DNA of 64,000 nt from Metellina segmentata. Taxonomy: Eukaryota; Arthropoda; Arachnida; Araneae; Tetragnathidae. The notes below the pieces were generated by a model. The model saw only the letters and a list, made by a program, of their open reading frames with translations. It did not search any database and was not told where the DNA came from. The stretch is taken from positions 90,647,672-90,711,671 of the forward strand of contig OX375874.1 in assembly GCA_947359465.1 (NCBI GenBank), given 5' to 3'. A program made the translations under genes and the position numbers. The stretch's first letter is position 1. Every line of letters starts with the position of its first letter. Positions 47,351 through 58,669 of the stretch are shown piece by piece.

Positions 47351-48030
47351 CAAAGAGCATCTCGTTACTAATTATTCACTCAACGAGACGAGTAAGAGAA
47401 AGAGAGCAGAAAAACTCAGAACCGTGAAAGCTTTAAGGAAAGGTTCCGGGAGATCGAAAGGCGGGAGAGTCGCCGTTTGATGGGAACATCTATCACAGTC
47501 AACGCTCGCTTAATACATCTTTTGTTTTCCGGAGCAACATTAACATAATGAAAGCAGGCATCCCGAACGAGAGCAGCTCGCATACTTATAAAGGGTTGAA
47601 TGACGAATGCAGCGGGCGATAAATCATCGCCCGCATTTGAATACAGCGTCCTCCGTTCCAGATTTTGCACCCTTTGCCCCGTGAGGTGGAAGAACTAGAT
47701 TAATATGTAAAGGATTTGCGAACCCCTAAAATCGCCGGTGGCACGACCACATATTAGGAACGTGAATATGCCAAGAGAAAAAAGGGATTTTTAAATTCTG
47801 AAAGAAGTGAATACAAATTCGATTTTAAGATTTCATTGGCCCTGTTTCACACTCTGCTTATTTTAAGTCTCAACTATGAAGGAAAGGAAAGAATGTATCA
47901 CTTTCGGAGTGCCTGCTGCGAAGCAATATACCTCCTCATCAAATGTGGGAAAATTTTTAAGTCACTGCATAAAAGGGGCATAAAAATTGCGAAGGTTTAA
48001 ATTGTTTGAAACTTAAAACTCAGTGAGAAT
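47351..48030. other. No gene seen
   Basis: Short frames only (47416-47670 minus). Slightly GC-richer at 47430-47660 with no recognised domain. Confidence 0.4.
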
Positions 48031-48031
48031 A

Positions 48032-48230
48032 CAGTGGAACTCCAACTATCCGAACTCCGACTATCCAAATCGCTGATTATCCGAATCGCTTTCAGAATTT
48101 CAGAAAAAAAATTAAGACGGAAACGTACTGCGATTCGCAAAATGATTCTGGTTCTCAAATTCTAAATGATGATGAACTTATTGAAAGTGTCGAGGAAAAA
48201 GATGAACAGAAACAGCAACTCATGTGGTTA
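48032..48230 (+). mobile_element. Tigger/pogo-like element fragment
   Basis: After TA (48030-48031), CAGTGGAACTCCAACTATCC with repeated ACTATCCGAA / TTATCCGAATCGC is the terminal style of Tigger/pogo elements. It then switches to coding-like sequence DSGSQILNDDELIESVEEKD, which resembles the acidic C-terminus of Tigger/jerky transposases. This implies an internal deletion between the 5' end and the C-terminus. No 3' terminal repeat found. Confidence 0.6.
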
Positions 48231-49074
48231 CCCTTCCATATACAGCTCGCGACTGAGAGCGATTAAATTAATTTGATCGGTCGGAAAAGACGCTTTTTTT
48301 GTATGGATCTCAGCTATTACTATGACGCTAATCAAAAAGACAATATCTTCATGTTTGGTCCTGACAAGATGATGGTTGGCTGTTAAAATTCTGCATGTAT
48401 TAACATTTTCATGCTCCACGATCAGGTGATCATTCATATTGGTAGTAATTGAGTGCAATATGACTGTTTTTTCAAACACTTTAAGGCATCACAAACTTTT
48501 ATATGCGCAGCTTTTTAATAAATGTTAACCATAAAGAAAATTTGAAGCCTTCTTGACTAGAGAGAGAGAGAGAGCATGGAAGAAAGCTACATACACAAGG
48601 TAATACTCGTTAAAACTAATTCTAGTCCGATTATTTTAAAATTACGTGCTTAAAATTATTGACGATTTCCCATGCCTTTTTCATGAGAATAGCTGAAATA
48701 CTTACAAATTTACTGAGCATTACTAGAAAAAGTTCTATATCAAAATCAAAAAATGTACTTCTTACCATGGGAAATACTTGTACTTATAATAAATTGGCTT
48801 CCTATCTATTTTTTTTTTTCATGAAACAAAAATATTCACAAAACTTACTAAACATAACCCATGCTCCATTAATGGTATGTGAAGTACAGTATACAGCATA
48901 TGAGATACAATATGGATTATAATTTATCATTTGAGAATGTAGTATGTAAAAAATATATAATAATCGAAATTTGTATCATCACATATAGCATATTCACAAT
49001 TAATGTTGCTTTAATAAATTAATTTAATTTATCATATTTCAAAAATGAATTTTATGAATTATTAGCAAAAGTAC
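48231..49074. other. No gene; one (GA)n tract
   Basis: A short (AG)8 run at 48559-48574. Frames at 48228-48479 (-) and 48659-48922 (+) have no domain. Confidence 0.4.
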
Positions 49075-50918
49075 TCGACCTTACTCTGGTCGAATTGGTT
49101 TAGAATCGAACGAATTGGTTAAACTTTTGTCCTTTGTAGGATAAAATAATATTTCAACATCTTTTCGACAACTTTGTAATCTGTAGAACTTACTTTAGAA
49201 ACAAATCCTACACATTCATTTCCATCGATGTAATACATTTCACATCTATCACACCCTTGCTGTATGATAAAGCTACAAAATGAAAAAAGGTAACACTACG
49301 ACTACAATAGACAATTTTGAGGGGGATTTCAAATTCCCTTTCTTCAGTTCTTATAATGCTCAACTCAATTCATAAAAACTATTTTTAGTGCTCTCGTACT
49401 CATAGTCAACAAAACAATTTATTTTTACTTCTGGGAATCTTGCATCAGGCATTCGACACTGTCGAATTTCGCCATCTTACAGGGAAGGATGACAAATTAA
49501 TTTGATAAGTTATTCATCCTAAGTTTTTTGGGATAATACATTTTTCTTGGAAATTACAAAATTACAGATTTTTTGCACGTCTAATAATAAAAACATGTTT
49601 TAAATTTTATATCTTCTTTACAGAATTACAAAGGTAACCTTACCATTTAAAAAAGGGTAAATCGATTTGACAAAGTTTTTTTTTAAGAAAACCATTATTT
49701 TCAATACATTTTTCCATGCATAATAAGTTGTTTAAATACAGTTTAAAGACATAAAATTAGACCTCCTGTCATTATTACAAAGAATTTTTTAACATTGCTA
49801 AAGTTCTAGTTTAGATTTTTTAAACATTATTATTTTTTAATATCGTCAAAATAACACTTAAAATTTACCTGTCATGCAAAGGAAATGCAATTTGTTAAAT
49901 AATAAATATTTAAGGCAGAAAACAAAATAAAAGTGGTTATAACGATATTCATTCTTGATCCTTTTTGTCTCTTGATTTTGCACAGTTGCCACAACTTGCA
50001 ACTAAAAAGTGCTTAAAATTTAGAAACACTGAATTAATTACGAGCTAAGGAGACAGAAAATATCACTGTAAGTAAACAACCGTTCGTTGAAAAATATCGT
50101 CTATCCCAAATGTTCGGAAATCGTCTATATTGCGCAATTAACAAAAATAAGACTCGATATAAATAAAATACCAGAGCTGAAATATTTTGAGAAAAATAAT
50201 TGCTTTTTCAGCAGTACCGGTTGGTCGGCCTTACAGCAATTTGAATACAGGAAATCTTGAAAAAATGTATCATGGAGAAAAACGCATTTAAAGTTTTAAA
50301 AACAGATGTTGTTGCCATGGCAACAACTGTCAAGAGTTTTAGATTTTCAAACAAACGCACTACAAAACTAATTAAGATAGAAACATGATTTAGATGTCAT
50401 TTTAAGCAGAAAAACATAGAGAATTTCTTGAAATCATAAAAAAAAATATAAAAAAATTCGAAAATTTGACGATTTTTGTGTCCTGGTCCCCATTAATCAG
50501 ATTTTTTAGCACATGAAACTTATCTACATAGGTCAACAAAGAAACGTTTAATACTGCACACACTAAACTATTATATGATGTATAAAATAAAGAACATTTT
50601 GTTCTAATATACGGTACAAAATGCGTGTGATGCCTGTACAAACACACAAATACAACATTAAACTTAGAGCAGGAAGACAGACCGACAGACTTACGGAACC
50701 AAGTTCAATCACTAAAGGAATGCAAGTGCTCATAGTATATCAAGTTTGTGAAAATATATCAAACCGTTAGGGCGTAGCATGGGCACACACATACAAACAA
50801 ACATCAAATGCTTATGAGACGGATTTTGCATTAGTAGGACCCAAAACTAATAGAAAACTTGAAATGGGTACAAAATATTCAATGTACCGTCCATTGTTAT
50901 TTATGTAGATTTGCAAAA
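49075..50918 (+). repeat. Dispersed repeat X, copy 1 (~1.84 kb)
   Basis: It starts CTCGACCTTACTCTGGTCGAATT and ends TTATTTATGTAGATT. It aligns for more than 1 kb with the reverse complement of 53500-55350 (for example CCAAAAAACTTAG / CTAAGTTTTTTGG, TTTCGCCATCTTA and CGTTGAAAAATATCGTCT). Toward its end it has ACAGACCGACAG and ACACACATACAAACAAAC tracts, then GGATTTTGCATTAG and AAACTTGAAATGGGTACAAA. There is no coding domain I recognise. The class is unknown; a LINE 3' region or a non-autonomous DNA element is possible. Confidence 0.75.
50308..50327. promoter_or_regulatory. Perfect 20-bp palindrome, RFX X-box type
   Basis: GTTGTTGCCATGGCAACAAC reads the same on both strands and contains GTTGCCATGGCAAC, the canonical symmetric X-box bound by RFX transcription factors. 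It lies inside repeat X copy 1. The corresponding place in copy 3 is decayed (GTTGCCCGTGACAAC near 53485). Confidence 0.5.
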
Positions 50919-51430
50919 TTACCCGATCTTACTCGGGTTGAATTTTGTAACTCTAGATTGAAGAAATGATTCGAATATATAATCACTTTTGTTTTTCTTG
51001 GAATAAAATAACATTTTAACACCTTTTTATCGACATCTTTGTAATTTCTACAACTTTGGATACAAATCCTGCACGTGCATATCCATCCATGCAATACATT
51101 TTACATCCATCGCACCTGCGCTGTAAGACAAGGCTACAAAATGACGAAAGGTGACACGAAGGTTACTACTACTAGCAAACACGATTTTGAGTAGATTTTG
51201 AATTCCCTTTCAAGTCCAGCATATTCAAAGTTTCATGAAAATGTATTAAACCATTTGAACTTGTATTTGGCACGCACATACAGGCAGACAGACAGACTGA
51301 CGGATAGACAGACACCAAACGTGCAAATGACAGATTTGGCATCAGAAGGGTCTAAAACGGATGGAAAACTTGAAATGGGTCGAAAATATGGAATTTACAA
51401 ACAAACACTCCATTCTTATTTATATAGATG
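50919..51430 (+). repeat. Dispersed repeat X, copy 2, internally deleted
   Basis: It begins ACCCGATCTTACTCGGGTTG right after copy 1 ends, keeps the first ~310 bp, then jumps to the terminal part with AGGCAGACAGACAGACTGAC and AAACTTGAAATGGGTCGAAA, ending TTATTTATATAGATG. Confidence 0.8.
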
Positions 51431-51844
51431 TATTGATATTTTAACACACTTTCACCAGACCTTTGGGAATACATCAAATTCAATAACAGTTTATCGATGA
51501 GAACTTTAAATCTATATAAATATACGAATGTGGTGTTGGAGTGGGTTTGTTGCTTTGAATATTTTCGACCCATTTCAAGTTGTTTATCTGTTTTGGACCC
51601 TTCTGATGCAAAATCCAATTCTAGCACGTTTGATGTCTGTCTCTCCATCTGTTTGTCTGTCTGTGTGTGCGTGCCATGATACATCCAAATGTTTAATATA
51701 CAGAGAATGTTCGCACATTTTTTAGACGATTTTGGTTAGCGGTAATAAAAAATTGTTTGCTGCAAAAGAAATAATTGCAGTTGTACTATGTTTTTAAAAG
51801 TCAAAATTATCGTCTGCGGCTTGAGAGGTTTGTTTTTATTCAAA

Positions 51845-52981
51845 ATGGCGTTTTTAACGAAGCAGTGGTTCCAAGGCTATATTTATGCTCCTTCCAAAGA
51901 GAAATATTCATATTCCGTTATCCAAAAACGATGTTACAGTCATGGTTTTGTGATATCTAAGGCGTCGATAGGTAATATCGTCAATAAGAAAGGAAAGAAA
52001 CGTCAAATTGGAGCCTCAAGAGGGACAAAAATTCCAAACAAGTATCCAAGGAAGAAACAGACATCTTCGACTATTGCAAAGGTACGTTGTCTAATGTTTA
52101 AAAAAAATCCCCTAGTCAAAGGGCAGTTGCAAAATCATTAAAATGCTCGGTGTCTACTGTAAACAAAATGATAAACGTTGATTTAAATCTTAAGAAAGCG
52201 AAAAAACTGAATGTGCATCGCCTTTCTCCAAAGCATATCGCTGAACGCAGGACACGTTGCCGAATTCTATATGAGAAACACTTAACCAAAGAAAAATGGG
52301 AAAAAAATGTCACAATAGATGAATCATGGGTGTATTTAAAGGATTGCAGAAAAAAAAGAGCCATTTATCGTCATAAAAGGGGAGAAAAAATTTAAGTACA
52401 TGTTCACAGAATCGAAAGAAAGTTTTTCTTTTTTCTAAGGGATTCATGATTGTTGCTGGTTTTTCATATAATGGCAAGTTAAAAATAAAGAGAGTGGAAA
52501 AAATGTCAAGATTAACTCCAAATACTATCAGGAACATATTTTATCGCCAAATTTTCTGAATGAAATACCATCGCTTTACCCACAGTGCCATCAATCTGTG
52601 GAAGTCCATCAAGACAAAGCTAGCAGTCACACATCAAAATCCACTGTAAATTTCCTAAAAGAAATGGAACAAAAAACCGGTATCAAGGCCATAGCCTTCA
52701 CTGATATCCCTACTAAATCTCCCTATGTATCACCTATGGATATTTGTGCTTTCGGACTTTTAAAATCTGCATTATCCATACGTCGTCCCACAACCCTTAC
52801 AGGATTCTGGAAAGCTGTTCAGGAGGAATGGGATAGAATACCTCTTCTGACACTTCAAAAGGTATTATTATCCTGGTTACGGTGTCGAAAGATAGTTCAG
52901 AATAAGGGCTATCAAATAGAACATTTAAAACACAAGAATTTTATGTTATTTAGTTTTGTGAATACAATATACATTGTCTAA
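51845..52981 (+). pseudogene. DD41D (rosa-like) Tc1/mariner transposase, broken
   Basis: Three frames join: 51845-52141 (MAFLTKQWFQGYIYAPSKEK and the HTH region IQKRCYSHGFVISKASIGNI), 52150-52395 (STVNKMINVDLNLKKAKKLN; first Asp in VTIDESWVYL, codon 52318-52320) and, after a disturbed part with GFMIVAGFSYNGKLKI, 52598-52981. The second Asp is in VHQDKASSHTS (52613-52615) and the third in SPMDICAFG (52739-52741). I count 41 residues between them, the DD41D spacing of the rosa family. The C-terminus has ALSIRRPTTLTGFWKAVQEE and KGYQIEHLKHK. All three acidic residues survive, but frameshifts and stops break the gene. The element ends are not resolved. Confidence 0.85.
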
Positions 52982-54351
52982 AAAATGTGTTAACAGCCTC
53001 TGTATTTTCATGAAACTGTATACTGTAAGTACTTACATTAATTTAGTGACTGGTTTTAGTTGCATAAGTCTGTCTTTCCGTTCTATGTTTGATTTTGTGT
53101 GTTGGTACAGGTATGACATAATTTTTTTCAGTTATTTAAACACAATATTTTTTATTTTATACGTCGTATTTTTGACTGTGGAATTCAATATTAAACTTTT
53201 CTTTTTTTACATATTTAGATAAGTTTCATGCTAGAACATCCTGCTAAGTATAGTTAAGTACCATAATTTGGTAGTTTTACAAAATCTGGAATGTATATTG
53301 AGAATTGTTATTATTTGGATTTTTTTAGCAGTACCTGCTCAAAAATCAAAATTTATCACAAAAAGAATCAAATATCAATCTTTTTCAAAATTATTTTTAC
53401 TTAATTTAAATTCAAACACATTTGTATTTTGAGACTCATTTATTTTATTTTCAAATGTATAAACTTCTAGAAGTATCCGCACGGCGTTGCCCGTGACAAC
53501 GGTTTTGTCGTGTCCAATTATTTTTCCCAAAACCTTTTTTTTATGAATTTTCAACTCCTTCATTTATTTAGAGTCTTAATTTTGTTCTTTGCGAATATAA
53601 GCGTTTTTCGAACATTTGAGGCAGACGATATTTTTCAACGACCGGAACGAATCGGAAACTCCTGGAGACTGTGCGATATCAAGAGATAAAAATAATCACT
53701 AATTACGAGAATTTCTTTACCGACATCTTTAATTTCGGTTTACTTCGCTGTTTTTTATTTTCTGTTAAATATTTATCATTTTTTAAAATTGCATTTCCTT
53801 TTCGTCCCATGTAACACCACTACAAAGTACTCGATTTAAAGTGGTGCAATTATGTTAAAATTCTCCAAACTAGAATTTTTGAAATATTAAAACATTATTT
53901 GTCATAATGACGGAGGTCGGATGTTTATCAAGGTGGATCAAGAAAAATATATTATCCCAAAAAACTTAGTGATGAATATCTTATCAAAATTTTGTCATCA
54001 CTCCCTTTAAGATGGCGAAATTTGACAATGACGTATGCCTCTCTGATGCAAGAAAAAAATTTTGTTTTGTTAACTACTATAAGTGAAAGAACACTCGCCG
54101 AAGATTCGTCATTTTTGTGAATAGAGTTGAGCATAAAAAGAATTTTAAGATAAGTTATTCCAACTCCCCCACAAAATCGTTTCTTGTAGTAGTAACTTTA
54201 GCGTCACCCTTTGTCCTTTTGCAGCTTTGTTATGCAGCAAAGGTGCAATGTATACAAAGTGTACTGCATGGATAGATATGGATGTTTTGGATTCGTGTCC
54301 AAAGCAAGTTGTAGTAATGAAAAGATGTCGAGGAAAAGTGTTAGAATATTA

Positions 54352-55259
54352 TTGAGTCATCCGAAAAGTTCTACGGCTTTTTTAAGATACATTTCAACAA
54401 AGTAGTACAAAAACATTAAAAAAAAATTATTTAATCGCATAAGCACAAATTTGTTCTATGACTTTTTGCCATCTTTCCTGCAGCTGGAATTTTTTTTTAA
54501 TCACTAGGCTTATTTGTAAAGAAGTTGTCGAGGTGCTATTTGACATTCTCCAAGGAATTGTAACTCCAAGCTGTTAATTTTGAAGTGACCTGAAGAGGTA
54601 AAAATCTGAGGGGCAAGGTCTGGTGAATATGGGGAGTTTCACAAAACATTTCAGCAATACTCAATAAGTCTTTGTCTGAAATTCAGTGAAATGAGGGTCA
54701 TGCTGGAAGAAAACACCTCGACGATTGGTCAGTTCTGGCTCCTTTACTTCGATTTTTGCTTTCAATATTGCCATTTGAGAACTGTTTTATCCGAATGTTT
54801 TGTCTGATTTTGTGGCAACAATTCCTAATAAACTATTCCTATAGTCCCACCATACAGTAAAGCCGTTTACAAAGAATGGTCGTCCAGAGCGGGCATCATC
54901 TTCGAGGCTGAAATTTCCACGCGTAAATTTATCAAACCACCTTCGAACTGTGGTCTCAGAAATGGCACTATGTCCATATACAGCACACATTTTACGAGCA
55001 GTCTGACTACCATTTTTTCCTTTCTTAAGAAAAACATAAAAAAAGACGAAAATGAACTTTCTGGTTCTCTATTCTTCGCAATGCAGTGAAACAAAAATTA
55101 TGCCACAACACATGCTATAATTATGCAGTGTAATCAGAAAAGACCGAATTTAAACATCTGCTTCAATCAAGGTCATTCCTTATCAGCGTTAGCAAAATAA
55201 TAATAAATACGAAAGCTAGCTTTGATTTGAAAACGCGCAGAACTTACCGGATGACCCAA
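54352..55259 (-). mobile_element. mariner deletion derivative with TA duplication (908 bp)
   Basis: Ends TTGAGTCATCCGAAAAGTTC and (inverted) TTGGGTCATCCGGTAAGTTC match at 18 of 21 positions. TA flanks at 54350-54351 and 55260-55261. Removing the element and one TA restores a continuous copy of repeat X (TTAGAATATTATTTTATTCC, compare TTAAAATGTTATTTTATTCC in copy 2 inverted). Confidence 0.95.
54425..55095 (-). pseudogene. mariner transposase with central deletion
   Basis: On the minus strand: ENQKVHFR-type start with a frameshift, SQTARKMCAVYGHSAISETT and VRRWFDKFTRGNFSLEDDAR, then SGRP (DNA-binding domain). It then jumps to FTVWWDYRNSLLGIV, so the first-Asp block between them is missing. Next come KEPELTNRRGVFFQHDPHFT (second Asp kept), a SPYSPDLAP-type block with frameshifts, and the C-terminus QLQERWQKVIEQICAYAIK. 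Same kind of central loss as the mariner at 38545. Confidence 0.85.
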
Positions 55260-55539
55260 TATTTTATTCCACGAAAGACAAAAAAGATTGTGTATTCCGA
55301 TCTTTTTTTTTCTTCAATCTAGAATTAAACAATTCAACCAGAGTAAGGTCGGGTAATTTTTCAAGTGCGTAAATAAGAACCCAAAATTCCAGCTCTATAA
55401 TTAAGTACAATTCATCATAGATCTTCTATGGAAATTGACGGATCATGTGAGTGCAACTTCTTCCGATTGCTTAAAGATATGTCAGGTGGTATTTGCGATT
55501 TAGCACGAATTAAAATGAGGGTAATTGTAATTTTTTAGT

Positions 55540-55865
55540 TAACGTCGTACGAGAGCAACACAACGGGCTATTGACGACGGTCCGGGATCAGTCCCTTAAG
55601 GGAAAGATCCGAGGACAACATCTCGTAATTTTGAACCATGGTCAGATGACGAAGCAACACCTGAGCTGGCACCCCACTCTCCAAACTTCCACGCCAACCC
55701 AACGTGAGGACTTTCGGCCACGACAGATTTAAGGTGCACCATCAGACTCTACACCATACGTTTACAAACATCCATGCCCGCTTCCGGAATCGAACCAGGA
55801 ACCTTCCTATCTAGAGACTAACACCTTGACCACTATACCGGTTGGTCGACTCTAATGTGGGACAA
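55540..55865 (-). repeat. tRNA-headed SINE, family 1, copy 3
   Basis: The reverse complement of the 33535-33860 copy: tail TTAACGTCGTACGAGAGCAA, body GCAACACCTGAGCTGGCACC and CCACTCTCCAAACTTCCACG, and head with GGAATCGAACCAGGAACC (B box region) and CCACTATACCGGTTGGTCG (A box region). Confidence 0.85.
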
Positions 55866-56184
55866 ATTATTGACGGGGTTATCTAGCGAAACTGGAAAAC
55901 ATAGCTTGAGTTTCGATAGTCAATTGACCCAAGTCAATTTTCAATCCGGCTGGATCAACAGTTTTGCTACTTTACGACAGCGATTCCACTTAGATGCTCT
56001 GTCTGTTTCATTAGAAAGTTAATCTAATTCATGCTTTTACCTATCAAAAACATTAGGCCATGGAAGACCAACAGGTGGAATCATTGCTTAGCAATCTAAC
56101 TCGATCCAACCAGACACTTCTTGTACTTGAAAGCAAGTGCCTTTGAATCGGTCGTGCTCTCAAATGATCCTCACAGCATTGCTC
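55866..56184. other. No gene seen
   Basis: Spacer between two SINE copies. Confidence 0.4.
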
Positions 56185-56345
56185 TGTATGTTTGATGAGT
56201 GGGGTGCCAGTACAGGTTTGACCTCATCATCCGACCTTGGTTCAAAATTAGGAGGTGCTCTACTCGAATCTTTCCCTATGTAATTGATCCCGAATCGTCA
56301 CCAATAGCATGTTCTGTTGCTCCAGTGCGACGTAAATTCAACTGC
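56185..56345 (+). repeat. SINE family 1, 3' half
   Basis: Begins GATGAGTGGGGTGCCAGTAC and runs through GAATCTTTCCCTATGTAATTG to TGCGACGTAAATTCAACTGC; matches the second half of the 33535 copy, diverged. The tRNA head is absent (5' truncation). Confidence 0.75.
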
Positions 56346-56983
56346 CTATCTACCTAAAAAAAAATATCTATGTATTAAAAGCGTCTCTTGCATATTTAAA
56401 AGCACACACACCAAAACCTCAACCCTTCGCAATTTCCGAAAGGAATTTTGAGCCGACTCAAAGTTAACTGGTTAGGAAGCAAACTAAATCACTTCCCATA
56501 AATGTGCTTCCCATTCCTTTGTGACGGCATTATTCACGAGACAATGCCCAACCTCCTGAATAACTCGAAAGCAGTAATAAAAGAATGACCTCAAAGAGTA
56601 TGGCCTAGTGAAATTTTCTTCGGACTTTTCCTGTAATAAACGTATCCCGATTTTATCATACACCCAGCTCCGGCCATTGTTGTCAGCCGCCGTTTAGGAT
56701 TCAAACTAAGGCACTTCGATAATAATTTGTGTACATGGCGTTCTGCGCGCCATTAACGCGGAAGGCCTGTCTTTCCTGGCCATTAAAAGATGGGAAATTG
56801 TCCTCCTAAGTACTTTTGTGTGAGTTTGACAGCTTTAAAAGACACGGGCGACGCCGTTTAATAGGAAGAAGGACTATGGCTGCGCTGCATACGTTTTCCC
56901 CAAATGACTCGCTGTGGGACAGGCGATTGTGAGGCCTTAAAACAGCACTCCTCTACTCCCCAAGTATCGATTTTAAAAGTTTT
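56346..56983. other. No gene seen
   Basis: No supported frame or repeat. Confidence 0.4.
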
Positions 56984-58048
56984 CCCTAGGAATAGCCAGG
57001 ACGACGTTTCTTTCACAGAAGCGCTAATAGCTCTGTAACCGTATGAGCTGGAATACTTATTGGGGGACGTGTAATAGCATGTGCTAAATGAAATGTGCAA
57101 GCAGCGTTTAATGTTAATGGCGATATAGACCTTGAGCTATGGCTATGAACGATAGATTTGGCGATATATTGAATTAGGACACAATAACTGAGAGACAATG
57201 CCATCACCAGGGCCTTGGGGGACGAGATGAAAATGCCGTGAGGGGTAAAAAATAGTTAACCGAAAAGTAATTTTTACTCTACTTTGTCATCATAGTGGCC
57301 TATAGTTGGATATAATTTTATTGGATTATAATTGGATTGGACCCTAGGAATAGCCAGTACGCCGTTTCTTTCACAGAAGCGCTAATAGCTCTGATACAGT
57401 GTGAGCTGGATTACTTATAGGGTTACGTGTAATATAGCAGTTGCTAAATGAAATGTGCAAGGAGCGTTTAATGTTAATTGGGATATATATTTTGATCTGT
57501 GGCTATGAACGATAGATTTGGCGACATATTGACTTAGGACACTACTACTGAGAGACAGTGCCATCACCAGGACCTTGGGGGACGAGATAAAAATCCGTGA
57601 GGGGTAAAAAGTAGTTAGACGAAACGTAATTTTTACTCTACTTTGTCATCATAATGGACTATAATTGGATTATAATTGGATATAATTGTATTGGACTATA
57701 ATAGGACTATAATTGGATTGGACCCTAGGAATAGCTAGGACGCCGTTTCTTTCACAGAAGCGCTAATAGCTCTGTAACCGTGTGAGCTGGAATACTTATT
57801 GAGGTACGTGTAATAGCAGTTGCTAAATGAAATGTGCAAGGAGCGTTTAATGTTAATGGCGATATAGACTTTGAGCTGTGGCTATAAACGATAGATTTAG
57901 CGACATATTTAATTAGGACACAATAACTGAGAGACAATGCCGTCACCAGGACCTTGGGGGACGAGTTGAAAATCCGTGAGGGGTAAAAAGTAGTTAGACG
58001 AAACGTAATTTTTACTCTACTTTGTCATCATAATGGAGTAATAATTGG
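56984..58048. repeat. Three-copy tandem repeat, 358-381-bp units
   Basis: Units start CCCTAGGAATAGC at 56984, 57342 and 57723. Shared blocks include CACAGAAGCGCTAATAGCTC, GCTAAATGAAATGTGCAAG, AGCGTTTAATGTTAAT, ACTGAGAGACA and TTTTTACTCTACTTTGTCAT. Length differences come from a TAATTGGATTATAATTGGA spacer that has expanded between units. A 64-codon minus-strand frame is open in units 1 and 3 and broken in unit 2. Confidence 0.95.
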
Positions 58049-58064
58049 ATTATTTCCTTAGCTG

Positions 58065-58165
58065 AGTCACTTTAACCCTTCAAGTGGTTTCGACAAGATT
58101 TATCATCCATCATCAAATTTTGTTCAAGACAAGATGTCTCGTCGATATAGAGCTACCTTATTACT
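58065..58165 (+). repeat. Dispersed repeat fragment with GATGTCTCGTC
   Basis: AACCCTTCAAGTGGTTTCGA and ACAAGATGTCTCGTCGATAT resemble, in the other orientation, the 24525-24577 segment. Weak and short. Confidence 0.4.
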
Positions 58166-58228
58166 CCAAGGGTATGAATATCCAAGTGGAAAAACAAATT
58201 TCCCTTTGCCCATAAATAGTGGAAAATG

Positions 58229-58500
58229 ATTTTCCTCTTAACATAATGACTATTGGCGATTGTCCAGGATCCATAAAGACCCAAAGACAGTCCCTCGTAA
58301 TTTTGATCCACTATCAGATGACTAGATCAACCCATGAGCCGGCACGCCACTTTAAACTTCGACACCACGTTAACGTGAAAGCATTTGAGCCTATGACAGA
58401 TTTAACGTGCACCAGCCATATACACGACTGTCTTAAGATTCAGTTTCGCACCCATTCGATTGCTGATTCATGTCTCTACTAACTTGGCTACGAAGGCCAA
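58229..58500 (-). repeat. SINE family 1, copy 5, diverged
   Basis: TCCAGGATCCATAAAGACCC, AACCCATGAGCCGGCACGCC and ACAGATTTAACGTGCACCAG follow the order of the inverted family-1 body. The tRNA end near 58450-58500 is poorly preserved. Confidence 0.7.
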
Positions 58501-58669
58501 ATACTGCAAGCAGAATTTGAAAGACAAGAGTTTAACTTTCAATTGGTAATTTTTCCGTGATTAAGCTGCTCCAAAACGTAACTTAAATTAACACTTTGAG
58601 GATCAATCCCACATTATTCTACCACGTAATGGGACCGTGAAGTGGGTTTATCTACTATGTTAACCTATG

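Larger units (their letters stand above)
51480..55355 (-). repeat. Dispersed repeat X, copy 3, inverted, split by two transposons
   Basis: Reading the minus strand from 55355, the order is the same as copy 1: CCCGACCTTACTCTGGTTG, CTTCAATCTAGAATTAAA-type start, then the mariner (54352-55259), the body to about 53480, the DD41D element region, and the terminal part with CAGACAGACAAACAGATGGA and AAACTTGAAATGGG-like sequence near 51575. With both insertions removed it is comparable in length to copy 1. Confidence 0.75.

Noticed and set aside
46891..47480. Overlapping 74-114-codon frames
   Set aside because: They lie in the degenerate minisatellite in several phases and repeat its translated theme.
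51198..51725. Frames of 60-110 codons rich in TDRQT or SVCLSVC
   Set aside because: They translate the GACA/CACA tract of repeat X on both strands.
57013..57946. Conserved 64-codon minus-strand frame in two tandem units
   Set aside because: Most base differences change the amino acid and the middle unit is broken, so there is no sign of protein constraint.
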